Shown: positions 19,127 to 28,854, numbered from the stretch's first letter. The stretch: 38,877 bases of DNA from Chlorobiota bacterium (GCA_013153515.1 JAADEI010000130.1:1-38877), one strand, 5' to 3'. Notes: generated by a model not told the origin, from the letters alone. Made by a program: numbers and translations.

Positions 19127-22100
19127 ATGGATAAGGGACAGGTAGAAGGGCAAGAGGGACGGGTTAAAAAGCCTTTATGGAAAAAATTGCTTATAGGCTT
19201 GGCTATTACTGTTGTTGTCCTCCTTTTGTCTCTTTTGCCTTTGTATTGGTTTGGGATGAAGCCACTCATCAACTATACCCTTTCGTTTCTGGAAACTCAG
19301 ATGAGTGAAGCGGGCTATGGATTCAGTCATTCTGGCGTCTCGTGGTATCCTCCCAGAACAATTGTTCTCCATAATGTTTTGATTACGACCGACGAAGAAG
19401 GGACTGACACACTTGCATTTGTGGAAGAGGCGGGCATTTCGTGGTCGCTAAGAAGCATCGTAATAGGGAATCCGAAACTCTATGGCATCTGGCTTAAAAA
19501 CGCTTATGTTAAATATGTTGACACGACTACTGTTCAGGAAGACACGACCGATTCATCTCTCGGTTCGGACACGTCAACGCAAGCCCTTAGCCTGCCAAAG
19601 TTCAGGATATCGCTCATAAGCCTTGAAAACGTTCGGTTTGATTACTTAACCTCTTCGCAGAAGGTTTCCATAGGGCTTGAAGAGTTGGAAATAGAAGACG
19701 TTGAAGCGATTGATGACAACATAAGCATTGAAGACATTTTGCTTAACAATACTGAAATTCTGATTTCCACTCTTGAAGTTGACACAGTCCCTTCGGACAC
19801 TCTGTTCTCTCGGGAAATGCTTGAAATCCCATTGGATATATACGTTGGCAAGTTTTCTGGGAATTCAATAGCCATTTTGCAAAACTCCATATCAGACACA
19901 TTCAAAACCACAGACACAATCCTGATTGAAAACCTTAATCTTGCTACCGTTCACTACACAGACTCGTTCAAATCACTGGTATTATTAGGGAAATTAAGCG
20001 ACCCAGAGCCTTTGTCGGTAACATTGTCTTTGTCCCTTTGGGACACTGTCCTGCGAATTAACGGTTTGAATTTTGAGCATTCCGACGTTTCGGGTTCTGT
20101 ATATGGCACAATTCCTGTTCCTGCATATTTGACCAATTCAACTCTTCCAGAGGGCGAACTGTTTGCAACATTTTCCAGTCGGGAACCCAGGTCCCAAGGC
20201 GTATTCCATGCCTTGCACTACGACAACAACTGGACTCTCTTTCTGAATGCTAAGTCTATGGCTTCCGACAGAGCCAAACTGCATGCCGAACTATCTTTTG
20301 ATGACCAATGGGAACGAACTTTGAGAATCAAACATCTCTCGGGACAAATTGCCCTGCAAGACTTAAACAAATATATGGAAATTTTCTATGGCACGGACAC
20401 TCTATTGCCCGATTCTTCATATATAATAGCGGACATTGAAGGGCGTGGCTATATTCAAGACACTATATTTGTAAATCTCAACATAACGGGTTTCCCTGTT
20501 ACCACGACGACCCGACTTCGTGGGTTCGCTACAGACTCGCTATCCACTATGATTGTTTCGGAAGGCTTTGCAGACTTAACGCATTGGACGGACACGGCAA
20601 CCTTTGTGCAATGGGACATTCTGGCAGAAGTGAACAGACTTTTAACAGACAAGCCTTTCTTGGATGCCGAAATAAACATTCCCTATGTTAAATATGAGCC
20701 TTATGAATTGAAAGATTTGTTTGTGCATTTCCACGGCGATGAGACGAAGGCGTCGATAGAGGTTAATTCCGATGATTCTCACTTGCAGATAAAGAATTTT
20801 ACTATTCTTGCGTCTTCTGGAAGGGAAACCAGAGTGTATGCCAACGGATTGGTTCCGAGGGTAGACTTGGCGTATTGGTTCCTTATGGATACTCTCTTTC
20901 TTTTGACCGACCTCAACTTTGAAGGTTCTTTGTTTCAAAAGGAAGAACATTCACATGCCACGGCAACCTTCTCAAACTTCTCTCTGTCCTATGGTCGGTC
21001 AACATCCACGTTCTCTGAGTTTTTCCTTGCTTATCACGGCGAAGGGAACAAGCATTCTGTTCTGGGCGATGCTCCTTGGATGAGCCTTAATGCCGAATTC
21101 ACTGAGCCAGAGTATGAAATTTCTCCGACGCTAATTGACTCCCTCCTTCTTGGCGGAACACTGCTCCTTCCTGAATCCTTCCTGCTTGTTCAGGTTGATT
21201 CCCTGCCTGTGGTTGGACAGGATTTATTGGGGATTGACCTGCCCAAGGGACTACTTTTTAAACTCAGAACAGACCAACGTTCATATAGTGCCTTTTTGGA
21301 TGTTCAGACAATTAAGGTAAAAGACGCAGACATAACAATACAAGACCTGTTTGTTACTGGTAATCAGGACACTCAAATCGTTTGGCAATTATACACGGGA
21401 CACATAACTTATCAGAACATTCTTGACCTGACCTATATTCAGACCAAATGGAAGGCGTTGAAGGGAATGGGCAAACTGATTTCAGTGGTCAAACCATCGG
21501 GATATCCACAGGTCTATTTTGCGGGTTCCGTAAAACGGAATAAAGATTTTTATGGCTTGGGAATTGATTCGTTCAGTTTCTGGTATGCCGATTCATGGTG
21601 GTTCGCCACTCCTTCCTACTGCGTTAATAATCCAGAGAATTCCAACTTTTGTGTTCCGCCGATAAAACTCAAATCAGAGGATGGGAAGCGGTATATAGAG
21701 ATAAACAATCAAGCCCAGTGGTGGTCTGTCCAAGCACATAATTTCCCACTGAGACCGATTCTTTTAGTTGCCCAAGCCTATTCTGGATATGAGTTAGATG
21801 CTACGCTTAACGCCGACGTCCGCTTTAATCAAGAAACCTATGAATTTGATTTTAACCCGCTTGAACTGGAAGACATATATCTTGATTCCTTTGCCCTTGG
21901 CACGTGGCAGTTCACAGGCAGTATGAAGAAAGACATTATCTCCACGACGTGGAAGATTAACGGTGAAAAGACTGCCTCTGTTTCTGGAAATGTGAATAAG
22001 ACAATGAGTTTGAACATCCATCATTTGCCCCTTTCCCTCGTGCAACCCTTCACGGTAGGAATAATAGATTCTCTGGATGGCTACCTAAAAACAGAGAATC

Positions 22101-23656
22101 CGCTTGTGTTTGCGTGGAAAGGTTATCCATCGCTCAAAGGTGCTATTTTGCTTAGGGATGGCAACCTGCATGTTGATTTCACTGGCGTGAGTTACAAAAC
22201 CGTGGGAACATTGAATTGCTTTGACGACAGTGTTGACCTAACTCTTGTGTTGAACGACAGGGAAGATGGCTTGGGCACAATGAAAGGGTTTGTGCTACTC
22301 AATCCAATTGATAATCCTCCATACAACCTGAACATAACCACAAACAAACTCAAGGCGATTAATACTGGTCCTGAACATAATCCTGATTACTATGGGAACG
22401 TAACCATCAAGGGCAAGGTGACCCTTCAGGGCGATGCAACAATTTTTAGAATCCTTATTAAGGAAGCCGAACCAATCCGACCTTCTGAATTCTATATGCC
22501 AATTTATTCTGGTCCATATGTTGACGACGAATCGGACTTCATAGTTTTTGTTGACAGGGACGAAATGCTAAGTGAACAAGGCGAATCTGACGATGAGGAA
22601 GAGAGAATTGAGAAATCCTCTGAATCGGACTTCGCTTTAGAATTTTATAGCAAATTGAATATGAACGATGGGCTCACGGTGGTCATTCCCTTTGACCCGC
22701 CAGTTGGCGACATTCTTGAGGTGGTTGGCGAAGGTCCTATCCAATTGCACTATACCCCAACAGGTGAATTCACGATGATGGGCGAATATGTTTTGACGGG
22801 CGGGTCATACACTTTTAATTTCAAAAACCTGCTAATAAGACGCTTTAACATTTCAGAAGGGTCTATTCGGTGGCTTGGAAGTCCCTATGACGGTGTTCTG
22901 GACATCCATGCTATTTACACTGTCAGAACCCCCGCTACCAACCTCCTGCTCTATACTGTCGGGACTGCCGATTCCTCCTTGGCAATTAAGTATGTAACTG
23001 CTCAGGTTCACATGTTTATGAAAGGAACCCTATCAAAGCCCGAACTCACTTTCAAAATAGACGTATTGGAAGCGGATAACATCCCCGAAATAAGGACAAT
23101 TATTAGGTTAATAAATGCCGACCCTTTGGAACGGGACTATCAAGCCTTCAGCCTGTTGGCAACCAACCAGTTTGCTCCGCCTCGGCAGGGTGGTGGTGGG
23201 ACTGTTAGTGGCGGTGCCCTCTATCATACGGTCAGTGAATTCATATCGCAACAACTAACCAGTCTTGCACAGGAAATGCTTGGTGCCCAAGACCTCCAAC
23301 TCCATCTTGGCTATCAAAGTGGGACAGGGTTGGAAGGAACCACTGCTAAGGAATTTCAAGTGGCGATAAACAAAGCATTTATGAACAAACGGCTCATAGT
23401 GGACGTGACTGGGAATGTTCTTGTTGGACAGGACGATACCCGCAGTGGTGGTCCCCTCTCTGGAAGCATGCAAATAGAATATCTTTTAACGAAGGATGGC
23501 AGGTGGCGTTGGCGGGTCTATAGTCAAGCATATCAGGACTTTGGTGCGGAACGGAACAAGGTTAGGACAGGGATGGGTATCCGATTCATTAAGCATTTTG
23601 ACTCTTGGGAAGAAATAATTCCTTTGACTCAGGACACGACCGAATCAAACGATTAG
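19127..23656 (+). CDS. tamB: TamB-family translocation/assembly module protein (DUF490/AsmA-like)
   Basis: 1509 aa, single N-terminal TM, AsmA-like N-terminus; C-terminal NPDYYGNVTIKGKVTLQGDATIFRILIKEAEPIRPSEFYMPIYSG and GPIQLHYTPTGEFTMMGEYVLTGGSYTFNFKNLLIRRFNISEGSIRWLGSPYDGVLDIHAIY typical of TamB. Confidence 0.88.
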   Translation: MDKGQVEGQEGRVKKPLWKKLLIGLAITVVVLLLSLLPLYWFGMKPLINYTLSFLETQMSEAGYGFSHSGVSWYPPRTIVLHNVLITTDEEGTDTLAFVEEAGISWSLRSIVIGNPKLYGIWLKNAYVKYVDTTTVQEDTTDSSLGSDTSTQALSLPKFRISLISLENVRFDYLTSSQKVSIGLEELEIEDVEAIDDNISIEDILLNNTEILISTLEVDTVPSDTLFSREMLEIPLDIYVGKFSGNSIAILQNSISDTFKTTDTILIENLNLATVHYTDSFKSLVLLGKLSDPEPLSVTLSLSLWDTVLRINGLNFEHSDVSGSVYGTIPVPAYLTNSTLPEGELFATFSSREPRSQGVFHALHYDNNWTLFLNAKSMASDRAKLHAELSFDDQWERTLRIKHLSGQIALQDLNKYMEIFYGTDTLLPDSSYIIADIEGRGYIQDTIFVNLNITGFPVTTTTRLRGFATDSLSTMIVSEGFADLTHWTDTATFVQWDILAEVNRLLTDKPFLDAEINIPYVKYEPYELKDLFVHFHGDETKASIEVNSDDSHLQIKNFTILASSGRETRVYANGLVPRVDLAYWFLMDTLFLLTDLNFEGSLFQKEEHSHATATFSNFSLSYGRSTSTFSEFFLAYHGEGNKHSVLGDAPWMSLNAEFTEPEYEISPTLIDSLLLGGTLLLPESFLLVQVDSLPVVGQDLLGIDLPKGLLFKLRTDQRSYSAFLDVQTIKVKDADITIQDLFVTGNQDTQIVWQLYTGHITYQNILDLTYIQTKWKALKGMGKLISVVKPSGYPQVYFAGSVKRNKDFYGLGIDSFSFWYADSWWFATPSYCVNNPENSNFCVPPIKLKSEDGKRYIEINNQAQWWSVQAHNFPLRPILLVAQAYSGYELDATLNADVRFNQETYEFDFNPLELEDIYLDSFALGTWQFTGSMKKDIISTTWKINGEKTASVSGNVNKTMSLNIHHLPLSLVQPFTVGIIDSLDGYLKTENPLVFAWKGYPSLKGAILLRDGNLHVDFTGVSYKTVGTLNCFDDSVDLTLVLNDREDGLGTMKGFVLLNPIDNPPYNLNITTNKLKAINTGPEHNPDYYGNVTIKGKVTLQGDATIFRILIKEAEPIRPSEFYMPIYSGPYVDDESDFIVFVDRDEMLSEQGESDDEEERIEKSSESDFALEFYSKLNMNDGLTVVIPFDPPVGDILEVVGEGPIQLHYTPTGEFTMMGEYVLTGGSYTFNFKNLLIRRFNISEGSIRWLGSPYDGVLDIHAIYTVRTPATNLLLYTVGTADSSLAIKYVTAQVHMFMKGTLSKPELTFKIDVLEADNIPEIRTIIRLINADPLERDYQAFSLLATNQFAPPRQGGGGTVSGGALYHTVSEFISQQLTSLAQEMLGAQDLQLHLGYQSGTGLEGTTAKEFQVAINKAFMNKRLIVDVTGNVLVGQDDTRSGGPLSGSMQIEYLLTKDGRWRWRVYSQAYQDFGAERNKVRTGMGIRFIKHFDSWEEIIPLTQDTTESND

Positions 23657-24333
23657 AGCATGAAGTAAACAGCCCCGACAAATCCCAATGGCACATAGGA
23701 AGGTGGATTGGTAATGGTTTGCCCGCTATACCGCCATTTTGTATGATATGTAACCGTAGCCCCCGCTTTAAATCCCCACATTGATTGGTCAGAACCCCAC
23801 AAGCCAAGATTTAGACCTAAGAAGATTGCCTGATTTGTTAAATTAAAACTTGCGAAGTTGTTAGTTGTGAGAAGGGTTGAAGTGAAGGTGTTAGGCACAG
23901 TTGCGGGTGGATTGTGGATATTTACCACTACATTATAAAATTGCCACTGACCATCAATAGCCATTCCAAATTTCTCTTTAATAATAAAGAAATATCCGCC
24001 TCCGAAAGCCCAGAGAACCCCCTGAGCATTAACTTTGCTTTCCGTGTTGACAGGTGCCCAAACGCCGTAGGAACCAACAAGTATGTAGAACTTGCCTAAA
24101 TATCCGACTATTTCCGTGCCAGCAGACATGTGTATAAACGGCAGGCGATTGGATACGCCAACAGAAGATAACGCTTGATTTATTTGTTTTGTCTTAAACT
24201 GCGTAATGCCTATATTAAAGTGAATCCCTCTGCCCCAAACTCCTTCTTTAATAGAATTTTCTTGTGCGTGACCAGAGCCCAAAGTCATTATTATCATGGC
24301 AGAAACGAACCCGATTCTCTTTAAACCTTGCAT
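23653..24333 (-). CDS. Hypothetical secreted/outer membrane protein (beta-barrel-like)
   Basis: MQGLKRIGFVSAMIIMTLGSGHAQ signal peptide; Gly/aromatic-rich alternating strands. Stop codon overlaps the tamB stop (TTAG). Start moved to 24333. Confidence 0.55.
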   Translation of the reverse strand: MQGLKRIGFVSAMIIMTLGSGHAQENSIKEGVWGRGIHFNIGITQFKTKQINQALSSVGVSNRLPFIHMSAGTEIVGYLGKFYILVGSYGVWAPVNTESKVNAQGVLWAFGGGYFFIIKEKFGMAIDGQWQFYNVVVNIHNPPATVPNTFTSTLLTTNNFASFNLTNQAIFLGLNLGLWGSDQSMWGFKAGATVTYHTKWRYSGQTITNPPSYVPLGFVGAVYFML

Positions 24334-24434
24334 TGCCTTTTTGTGAATACAAACAAATACTACGATACAGTTTGGTTCCAATAATTATAATTTAGCCTAA
24401 TGTGTTGTGTATGTCGTCTTAAACACTTCAGTGC

Positions 24435-25835
24435 TCACTTAGTGATAGCGATTTTTATGTTTATTGATTCTTCTCTTCCTGTTATCGTTACAACATAAAC
24501 TCCTGCAGGCAGGCTCAACAGGTCATACATTCCATTGCCCAACTGGACGGGAACGAAGGTTCTCCCCTTACTGTCAGTGATGGAAACAGCCTCGTGGTCT
24601 CCTTCAATAACCATAACATGATGCACTATGGACACTTTGAACCGACTTGTCAATGACCCTTCAATTCCCGTAACGCTTGCATAGAATTGGTCTCGTCGGT
24701 AGTTTTTCCTCCATTCTCCAGAGGCATCGTCCCAATTGAGTATGTGGAATCGGACTTCTCTGTCATAAGAATCGTAAGTGAATTCTTTCAATTCAACGTC
24801 TTTCCATTTGCTTTGGACGTTGTCCCAAGAGAACCTGTGTTCATAGAGCGGTTTCCCAGAGTTAGTGAAGCCATATAGAACCCTGCTTGTGTTTTGCCAA
24901 GTGGAAGATGTTGCGTCCCAAATCTGACTAAGCAGAGAAGAGAGGTTTCCAGACGTGTAGGAATACAATTCCCGTAAATTGTTTTCCCATTGGGAAGTTC
25001 CCACATTCCAAGTTTCCCACAGTTTAGTGTCAACAGTATTATTGGGATTAAGCGTTACTGAATACCTCTGGCTTGGTCTCCAACTTCCTCCATCCCATTG
25101 ATATTTAATTTGCTCTATTAAAACTCCATTGGCATTAAAGGAATAGGTTTCTCGCCTAATGTTCTCATAGGCAGAAAGAGTTGTGTTCCATCGTTTGTCT
25201 ATCCTTTCAATCATATTCCCATCAGGGTCATAGGAATATAGTTCTTTTCTGTCAGGACGCCAACTGGACGTCATCATGTCCCACAAGAAGAACTCAGTTG
25301 CATCCCTCAGTGCAGATGCAATATACGTCATGATTTTTCTGGATGAATTAACCCACTGGCTTGTGAGCGTGTCCCAAACCTGATATACTTCCTCAGTTAG
25401 GCTATCAACTGAATTGTAGGCATAAGTTCTTCTGGTTACAGGAACCCAACGTTGTTGAGTCCATCGCTCTGATTTAGTTTCTGTTAGCAATCCCTGTGTG
25501 TTATACGTCCTAATTGTTCGCCAAGAGTTTTGCCACGACCCGCCAACCCAAACTTGTTCAAAGTATTCAATTAATTCGCCGTTGGAATAAGTGTATTGAA
25601 TTTTCCTTTGATTATTCCAAGTGGTGCCATTCCACATTTGAACAGTGTATCCAGTAATGTTTCCATCGCTATCATAAGAGTAATCTCTCAATTTTGAATA
25701 ATACTCCCATTGGTTCAATGTGCTATTAACAGTGTATGAAATCACTGAATCCAGTTGAGTGGACACAGTTTGTGCAGTGGCAACAATACTACAAATTGCA
25801 AGCAACGTTCCCATTAAACTCTTCAAGCCATTCAT
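24435..25835 (-). CDS. T9SS-secreted protein with ~31-aa W/Y tandem repeats (paralog A)
   Basis: Signal peptide; repeats such as WDATSSTWQNTSRVLYGFTNSGKPLYEHRFS; C-terminal T9SS-like domain ending LSLPAGVYVVTITGREESINIKIAITK. Confidence 0.75.
   Translation of the reverse strand: MNGLKSLMGTLLAICSIVATAQTVSTQLDSVISYTVNSTLNQWEYYSKLRDYSYDSDGNITGYTVQMWNGTTWNNQRKIQYTYSNGELIEYFEQVWVGGSWQNSWRTIRTYNTQGLLTETKSERWTQQRWVPVTRRTYAYNSVDSLTEEVYQVWDTLTSQWVNSSRKIMTYIASALRDATEFFLWDMMTSSWRPDRKELYSYDPDGNMIERIDKRWNTTLSAYENIRRETYSFNANGVLIEQIKYQWDGGSWRPSQRYSVTLNPNNTVDTKLWETWNVGTSQWENNLRELYSYTSGNLSSLLSQIWDATSSTWQNTSRVLYGFTNSGKPLYEHRFSWDNVQSKWKDVELKEFTYDSYDREVRFHILNWDDASGEWRKNYRRDQFYASVTGIEGSLTSRFKVSIVHHVMVIEGDHEAVSITDSKGRTFVPVQLGNGMYDLLSLPAGVYVVTITGREESINIKIAITK
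24660..25690 (-). repeat. ~11 degenerate tandem protein repeats (29-31 codons each) in paralog A
   Basis: Unit pattern W[DN]xxTSxWxNxxRxLYxYxxxGxLxExxxQx read across the protein; boundaries approximate. Confidence 0.75.
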
Positions 25836-25861
25836 CTTTCCTTTATTTTATAAGGCTAAAC

Positions 25862-25898
25862 AAACGTTGATTATATCGTATATGACAAACCAACGTTT
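25862..25898. promoter_or_regulatory. Inverted repeat AAACGTTG-N21-CAACGTTT upstream of paralog A
   Basis: Perfect 8-bp arms at 25862-25869 and 25891-25898; the proximal arm overlaps a near-consensus -7 box (minus strand AACGTTTG). Confidence 0.4.
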
Positions 25899-26059
25899 CT
25901 CTAACCTTTGGTTTTTTGATAATGTAAAGATACAGAATTTTTGATATAAAGCAAAAAATTGATATTAACTCTGACTCATTAGTTTGGATTCAAATAGATA
26001 AGGCTACTATTATAATAAGTGCACATCAAGTATATTTACATCCATAAAAATTTTGAAAT

Positions 26060-26836
26060 ATGTCGGCTATTATTGATAAAGCAAACACTCTGTGGTGGTA
26101 TCTGTCCCGCCCACATTATTCAGTGCAGTTAATTCAATTGTTCAGACGATTTTTAAACAGGGAAAAAGAGCGGACACGGTTTGAAGCGACGCAGTGGTGC
26201 CAACAGGTGGCAATTCCAATGGAAGAAGTCTTACGCAAGTTGGGAATAGATAAAATTGAATACCCATGGGAAGTGTATCCTGACTACTGGCGTGAAGCGG
26301 AACGGCGTGCTAAACAGGTGCCTGTAGTGATGGGTGGTGCAGGTGCAGTAGAGTTTATATTCACGGCAACTCGGGCGTTCAAGCCCACACGATTGGTGGA
26401 AACGGGTGTTGCTTACGGGTGGTCAACCCTCGCCATGCTTCTGGGAACCTTAGAGAGAGAGTCGGCACGTGTGATTAGCACGGATATGCCCTATCCTAAG
26501 ATGGGTAATGAGCCATACGTGGGTTATGTTATCCCTGAAGACCTGCGTGAACGATGGATCCTCATCCGAAAACCAGATATTCTGGCAGTTCCAAAGGCAA
26601 TAAAACACTTTGGCGGGACGATAGATTTCGCCCATTATGACAGCGACAAGTCCTACACTGGACGCATGTTCACATACCCTCGGTTGTGGAAAGCCCTCCG
26701 CAACGACGGAATACTCATCAGCGACGACATTCAGGACAACATCGCCTTTAAAGAGTTTGCCCAACAGACAGGTGTTGAGCCTCTCGTGTTTGAATACAAA
26801 GGCAAATATGTGGGCGTGCTTAGGAAAGAACGCTAA
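26060..26836 (+). CDS. Class I SAM-dependent methyltransferase (Methyltransf_24-like)
   Basis: RLVETGVAYGWSTLAMLLGTLERESARVISTDMPYP...TIDFAHYDSDKSYTGRMFTYPRLWKALRNDGILISDDI. Confidence 0.75.
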   Translation: MSAIIDKANTLWWYLSRPHYSVQLIQLFRRFLNREKERTRFEATQWCQQVAIPMEEVLRKLGIDKIEYPWEVYPDYWREAERRAKQVPVVMGGAGAVEFIFTATRAFKPTRLVETGVAYGWSTLAMLLGTLERESARVISTDMPYPKMGNEPYVGYVIPEDLRERWILIRKPDILAVPKAIKHFGGTIDFAHYDSDKSYTGRMFTYPRLWKALRNDGILISDDIQDNIAFKEFAQQTGVEPLVFEYKGKYVGVLRKER

Positions 26837-26840
26837 TATT

Positions 26841-27422
26841 ATGCGGGCGGTAGCACTCCTGTTGGTCTTCCTTCTAAGTTGCAAAACAAAGCATTATGTT
26901 TCCACAGGAAAAGCCGACAAGCCTGTGGCTTCAAGCCTCCATAATAATCTGGCATCAGGCAGTGCCAGTGCGAGTTTCGGATATGGCGGATTTCCGACAA
27001 GAAACAACTATCCCACAACAGCATCTGCAAAAGCATCCCTCCAACATGAATCTTCCCGTTATATTCCTAACATGCGAACTACCGAAAGCAACTCGCTCAT
27101 TGCCGAAACCCAAAAATTCACAAGCCCAGTTGACACTCCTCCCACACAAAACGCTCATCAAGACACGCTTTACAAAGCACAAAATGAAACTTCCCAACAA
27201 ACTGAAATTTTTAGCGACTACCGTTGCGGAATGATCCAATTAATCTTTGTGATAGGCTTGATTATGCTACTTCTTGGAAGCCTCTTTGCTTACTTGTTCT
27301 GGATTTCCAACGCCTTGGCACTAAAAATAATCTTCGGATTCATTGGCGGGACATTACTTCTGTTCGGTTTGCTTATAGTAATAATACACTTGTTGAGTTT
27401 TCTTATCTCACAAACCTCTTGA
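26841..27422 (+). CDS. Putative lipoprotein with C-terminal two-TM segment, unknown function
   Basis: MRAVALLLVFLLSCKTKHYVS lipobox; long Ser/Thr/Asn-rich middle; MIQLIFVIGLIMLLLGSLFAYLFWISNALALKIIFGFIGGTLLLFGLLIVIIHLLSFLIS. True start 26841 in the track's frame (track start 26637 lies inside the methyltransferase). Confidence 0.6.
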   Translation: MRAVALLLVFLLSCKTKHYVSTGKADKPVASSLHNNLASGSASASFGYGGFPTRNNYPTTASAKASLQHESSRYIPNMRTTESNSLIAETQKFTSPVDTPPTQNAHQDTLYKAQNETSQQTEIFSDYRCGMIQLIFVIGLIMLLLGSLFAYLFWISNALALKIIFGFIGGTLLLFGLLIVIIHLLSFLISQTS

Positions 27423-28854
27423 CCAGCAACGGTTTTGAACTGGTCAGTGTGTTGATGGTAAGGACATACATTCCTGAAGGCAGGTTGGATATGTTGAGTT
27501 GAACCATTGGTTGGTTCTGGCATTCAGTAATTAGTTGTTGTCCTGTCGTGGAATGGATGGAAATGCACATTGGTTCGGTCAGTTGGTCATTGGCGACTAC
27601 TGAAATAAAGTCTTGTGAAATGAGGACGTTCACTGTTTCTGTCGGGTCGGGTAGATAGGAATGATTGGGCTGAGGCAGAGAGTAAAACAATTGATTTCGG
27701 GCATTTTTCTTCCATTTATATTCTGTTGTTGACCAAGTGAACTCTTGGTAATCTGAGATGAGTGTGTCGCCGATGTATTCAATGATTGTGCGTCTTTGGT
27801 TTTCCCATTGGTTCGTAGATGTTTCCCACTGCATTGAAATTTCATAGATTGGATTGTTTGCAGAATTGTATTGTGTTAATTTCAATGTGTTGTTTTGCCA
27901 TTGTCCAGAGGTTGGGTTCCATCTTTGCGACAGGTAATAGATATTGTTGCCGTTAGGGTCGTAGTTGTAAAAATACTTATAATATGTTTTCCATGTGTTT
28001 GATGATGTTTCCCACAATTCTTCATAACGTCGAATTAAGAGGTCTTCGCTGTCATATTCATAAAGGATTCTGGAATAGAAATCCCAAGTGGAAGTGGATG
28101 TGTTCCACGTTTGTTCAATCTGTGCCCGTTGTTTTCCAGTAATTGTGTATGAATATAAAGTTCGTTTGCTGTTTATCCATGCCGAAACAACCGAATTCCA
28201 AGTTTGCCTAACATTTTCTACAAGCAGAGTATCATTAGCATAAGTGTAGAGTATTCTACTAACATTCTTCCATGTGGATGTTGTGGCGTCCCATGTTTGG
28301 TAGACATACTCTGTCATGCGATGCAATGTGTTATAATAATAAATATGTTTAGTAAAGTTTTCCCAAGTTCCTGTGGTTATGTTCCATACCTGATATATCA
28401 TTTCTTGTGAATTGCCTGTATATGTCCACTGGTATCTATAGACATTCTCCCATTGTTGCGTGGTTGTGTTCCAATCTTGGCGAATTCGTTCAATAATTCT
28501 CCCTGTTGTAGAGGAATAGCGATAGTGAATCCTATAAGAAGGATTCCACATATTTGCAGATTTATCCCAAGTCTCCTGTAAGTGTTCGGTTATCTTGCCT
28601 TCGTTGTTATAAGATTGCAATGTACGAGCACTCAACTCCCACAAGCCCGAATATGAATAATAGTATGTCTCGGCAGGAAGCGAATCAAAGACTTTACGGA
28701 CATATACTGTTTTATAAGAAAATTCCCATAGAGACCCATCTGTGCTACCCTGATAACTAACAATGGAATCTAAATATGGATTCACTTGCCCTACAGCAAT
28801 TTGTAATAGCATTAGAATTGGCGAAGAACCTTTTAATAAGGCACGCTTCCGCAT
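27403..28854 (-). CDS. T9SS-secreted protein with ~31-aa W/Y tandem repeats (paralog B)
   Basis: Same architecture as 24435-25835; repeats such as WDATTSTWKNVSRILYTYANDTLLVENVRQT; C-terminus LNISNLPSGMYVLTINTLTSSKPLLVKRFVR. Confidence 0.75.
   Translation of the reverse strand: MRKRALLKGSSPILMLLQIAVGQVNPYLDSIVSYQGSTDGSLWEFSYKTVYVRKVFDSLPAETYYYSYSGLWELSARTLQSYNNEGKITEHLQETWDKSANMWNPSYRIHYRYSSTTGRIIERIRQDWNTTTQQWENVYRYQWTYTGNSQEMIYQVWNITTGTWENFTKHIYYYNTLHRMTEYVYQTWDATTSTWKNVSRILYTYANDTLLVENVRQTWNSVVSAWINSKRTLYSYTITGKQRAQIEQTWNTSTSTWDFYSRILYEYDSEDLLIRRYEELWETSSNTWKTYYKYFYNYDPNGNNIYYLSQRWNPTSGQWQNNTLKLTQYNSANNPIYEISMQWETSTNQWENQRRTIIEYIGDTLISDYQEFTWSTTEYKWKKNARNQLFYSLPQPNHSYLPDPTETVNVLISQDFISVVANDQLTEPMCISIHSTTGQQLITECQNQPMVQLNISNLPSGMYVLTINTLTSSKPLLVKRFVR
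27680..28640 (-). repeat. ~10-11 degenerate tandem protein repeats (29-32 codons each) in paralog B
   Basis: WNTTTQQWENVYRYQWTYTGNSQEMIYQV / WNITTGTWENFTKHIYYYNTLHRMTEYVYQT / WNTSTSTWDFYSRILYEYDSEDLLIRRYEEL and others; boundaries approximate. Confidence 0.75.
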
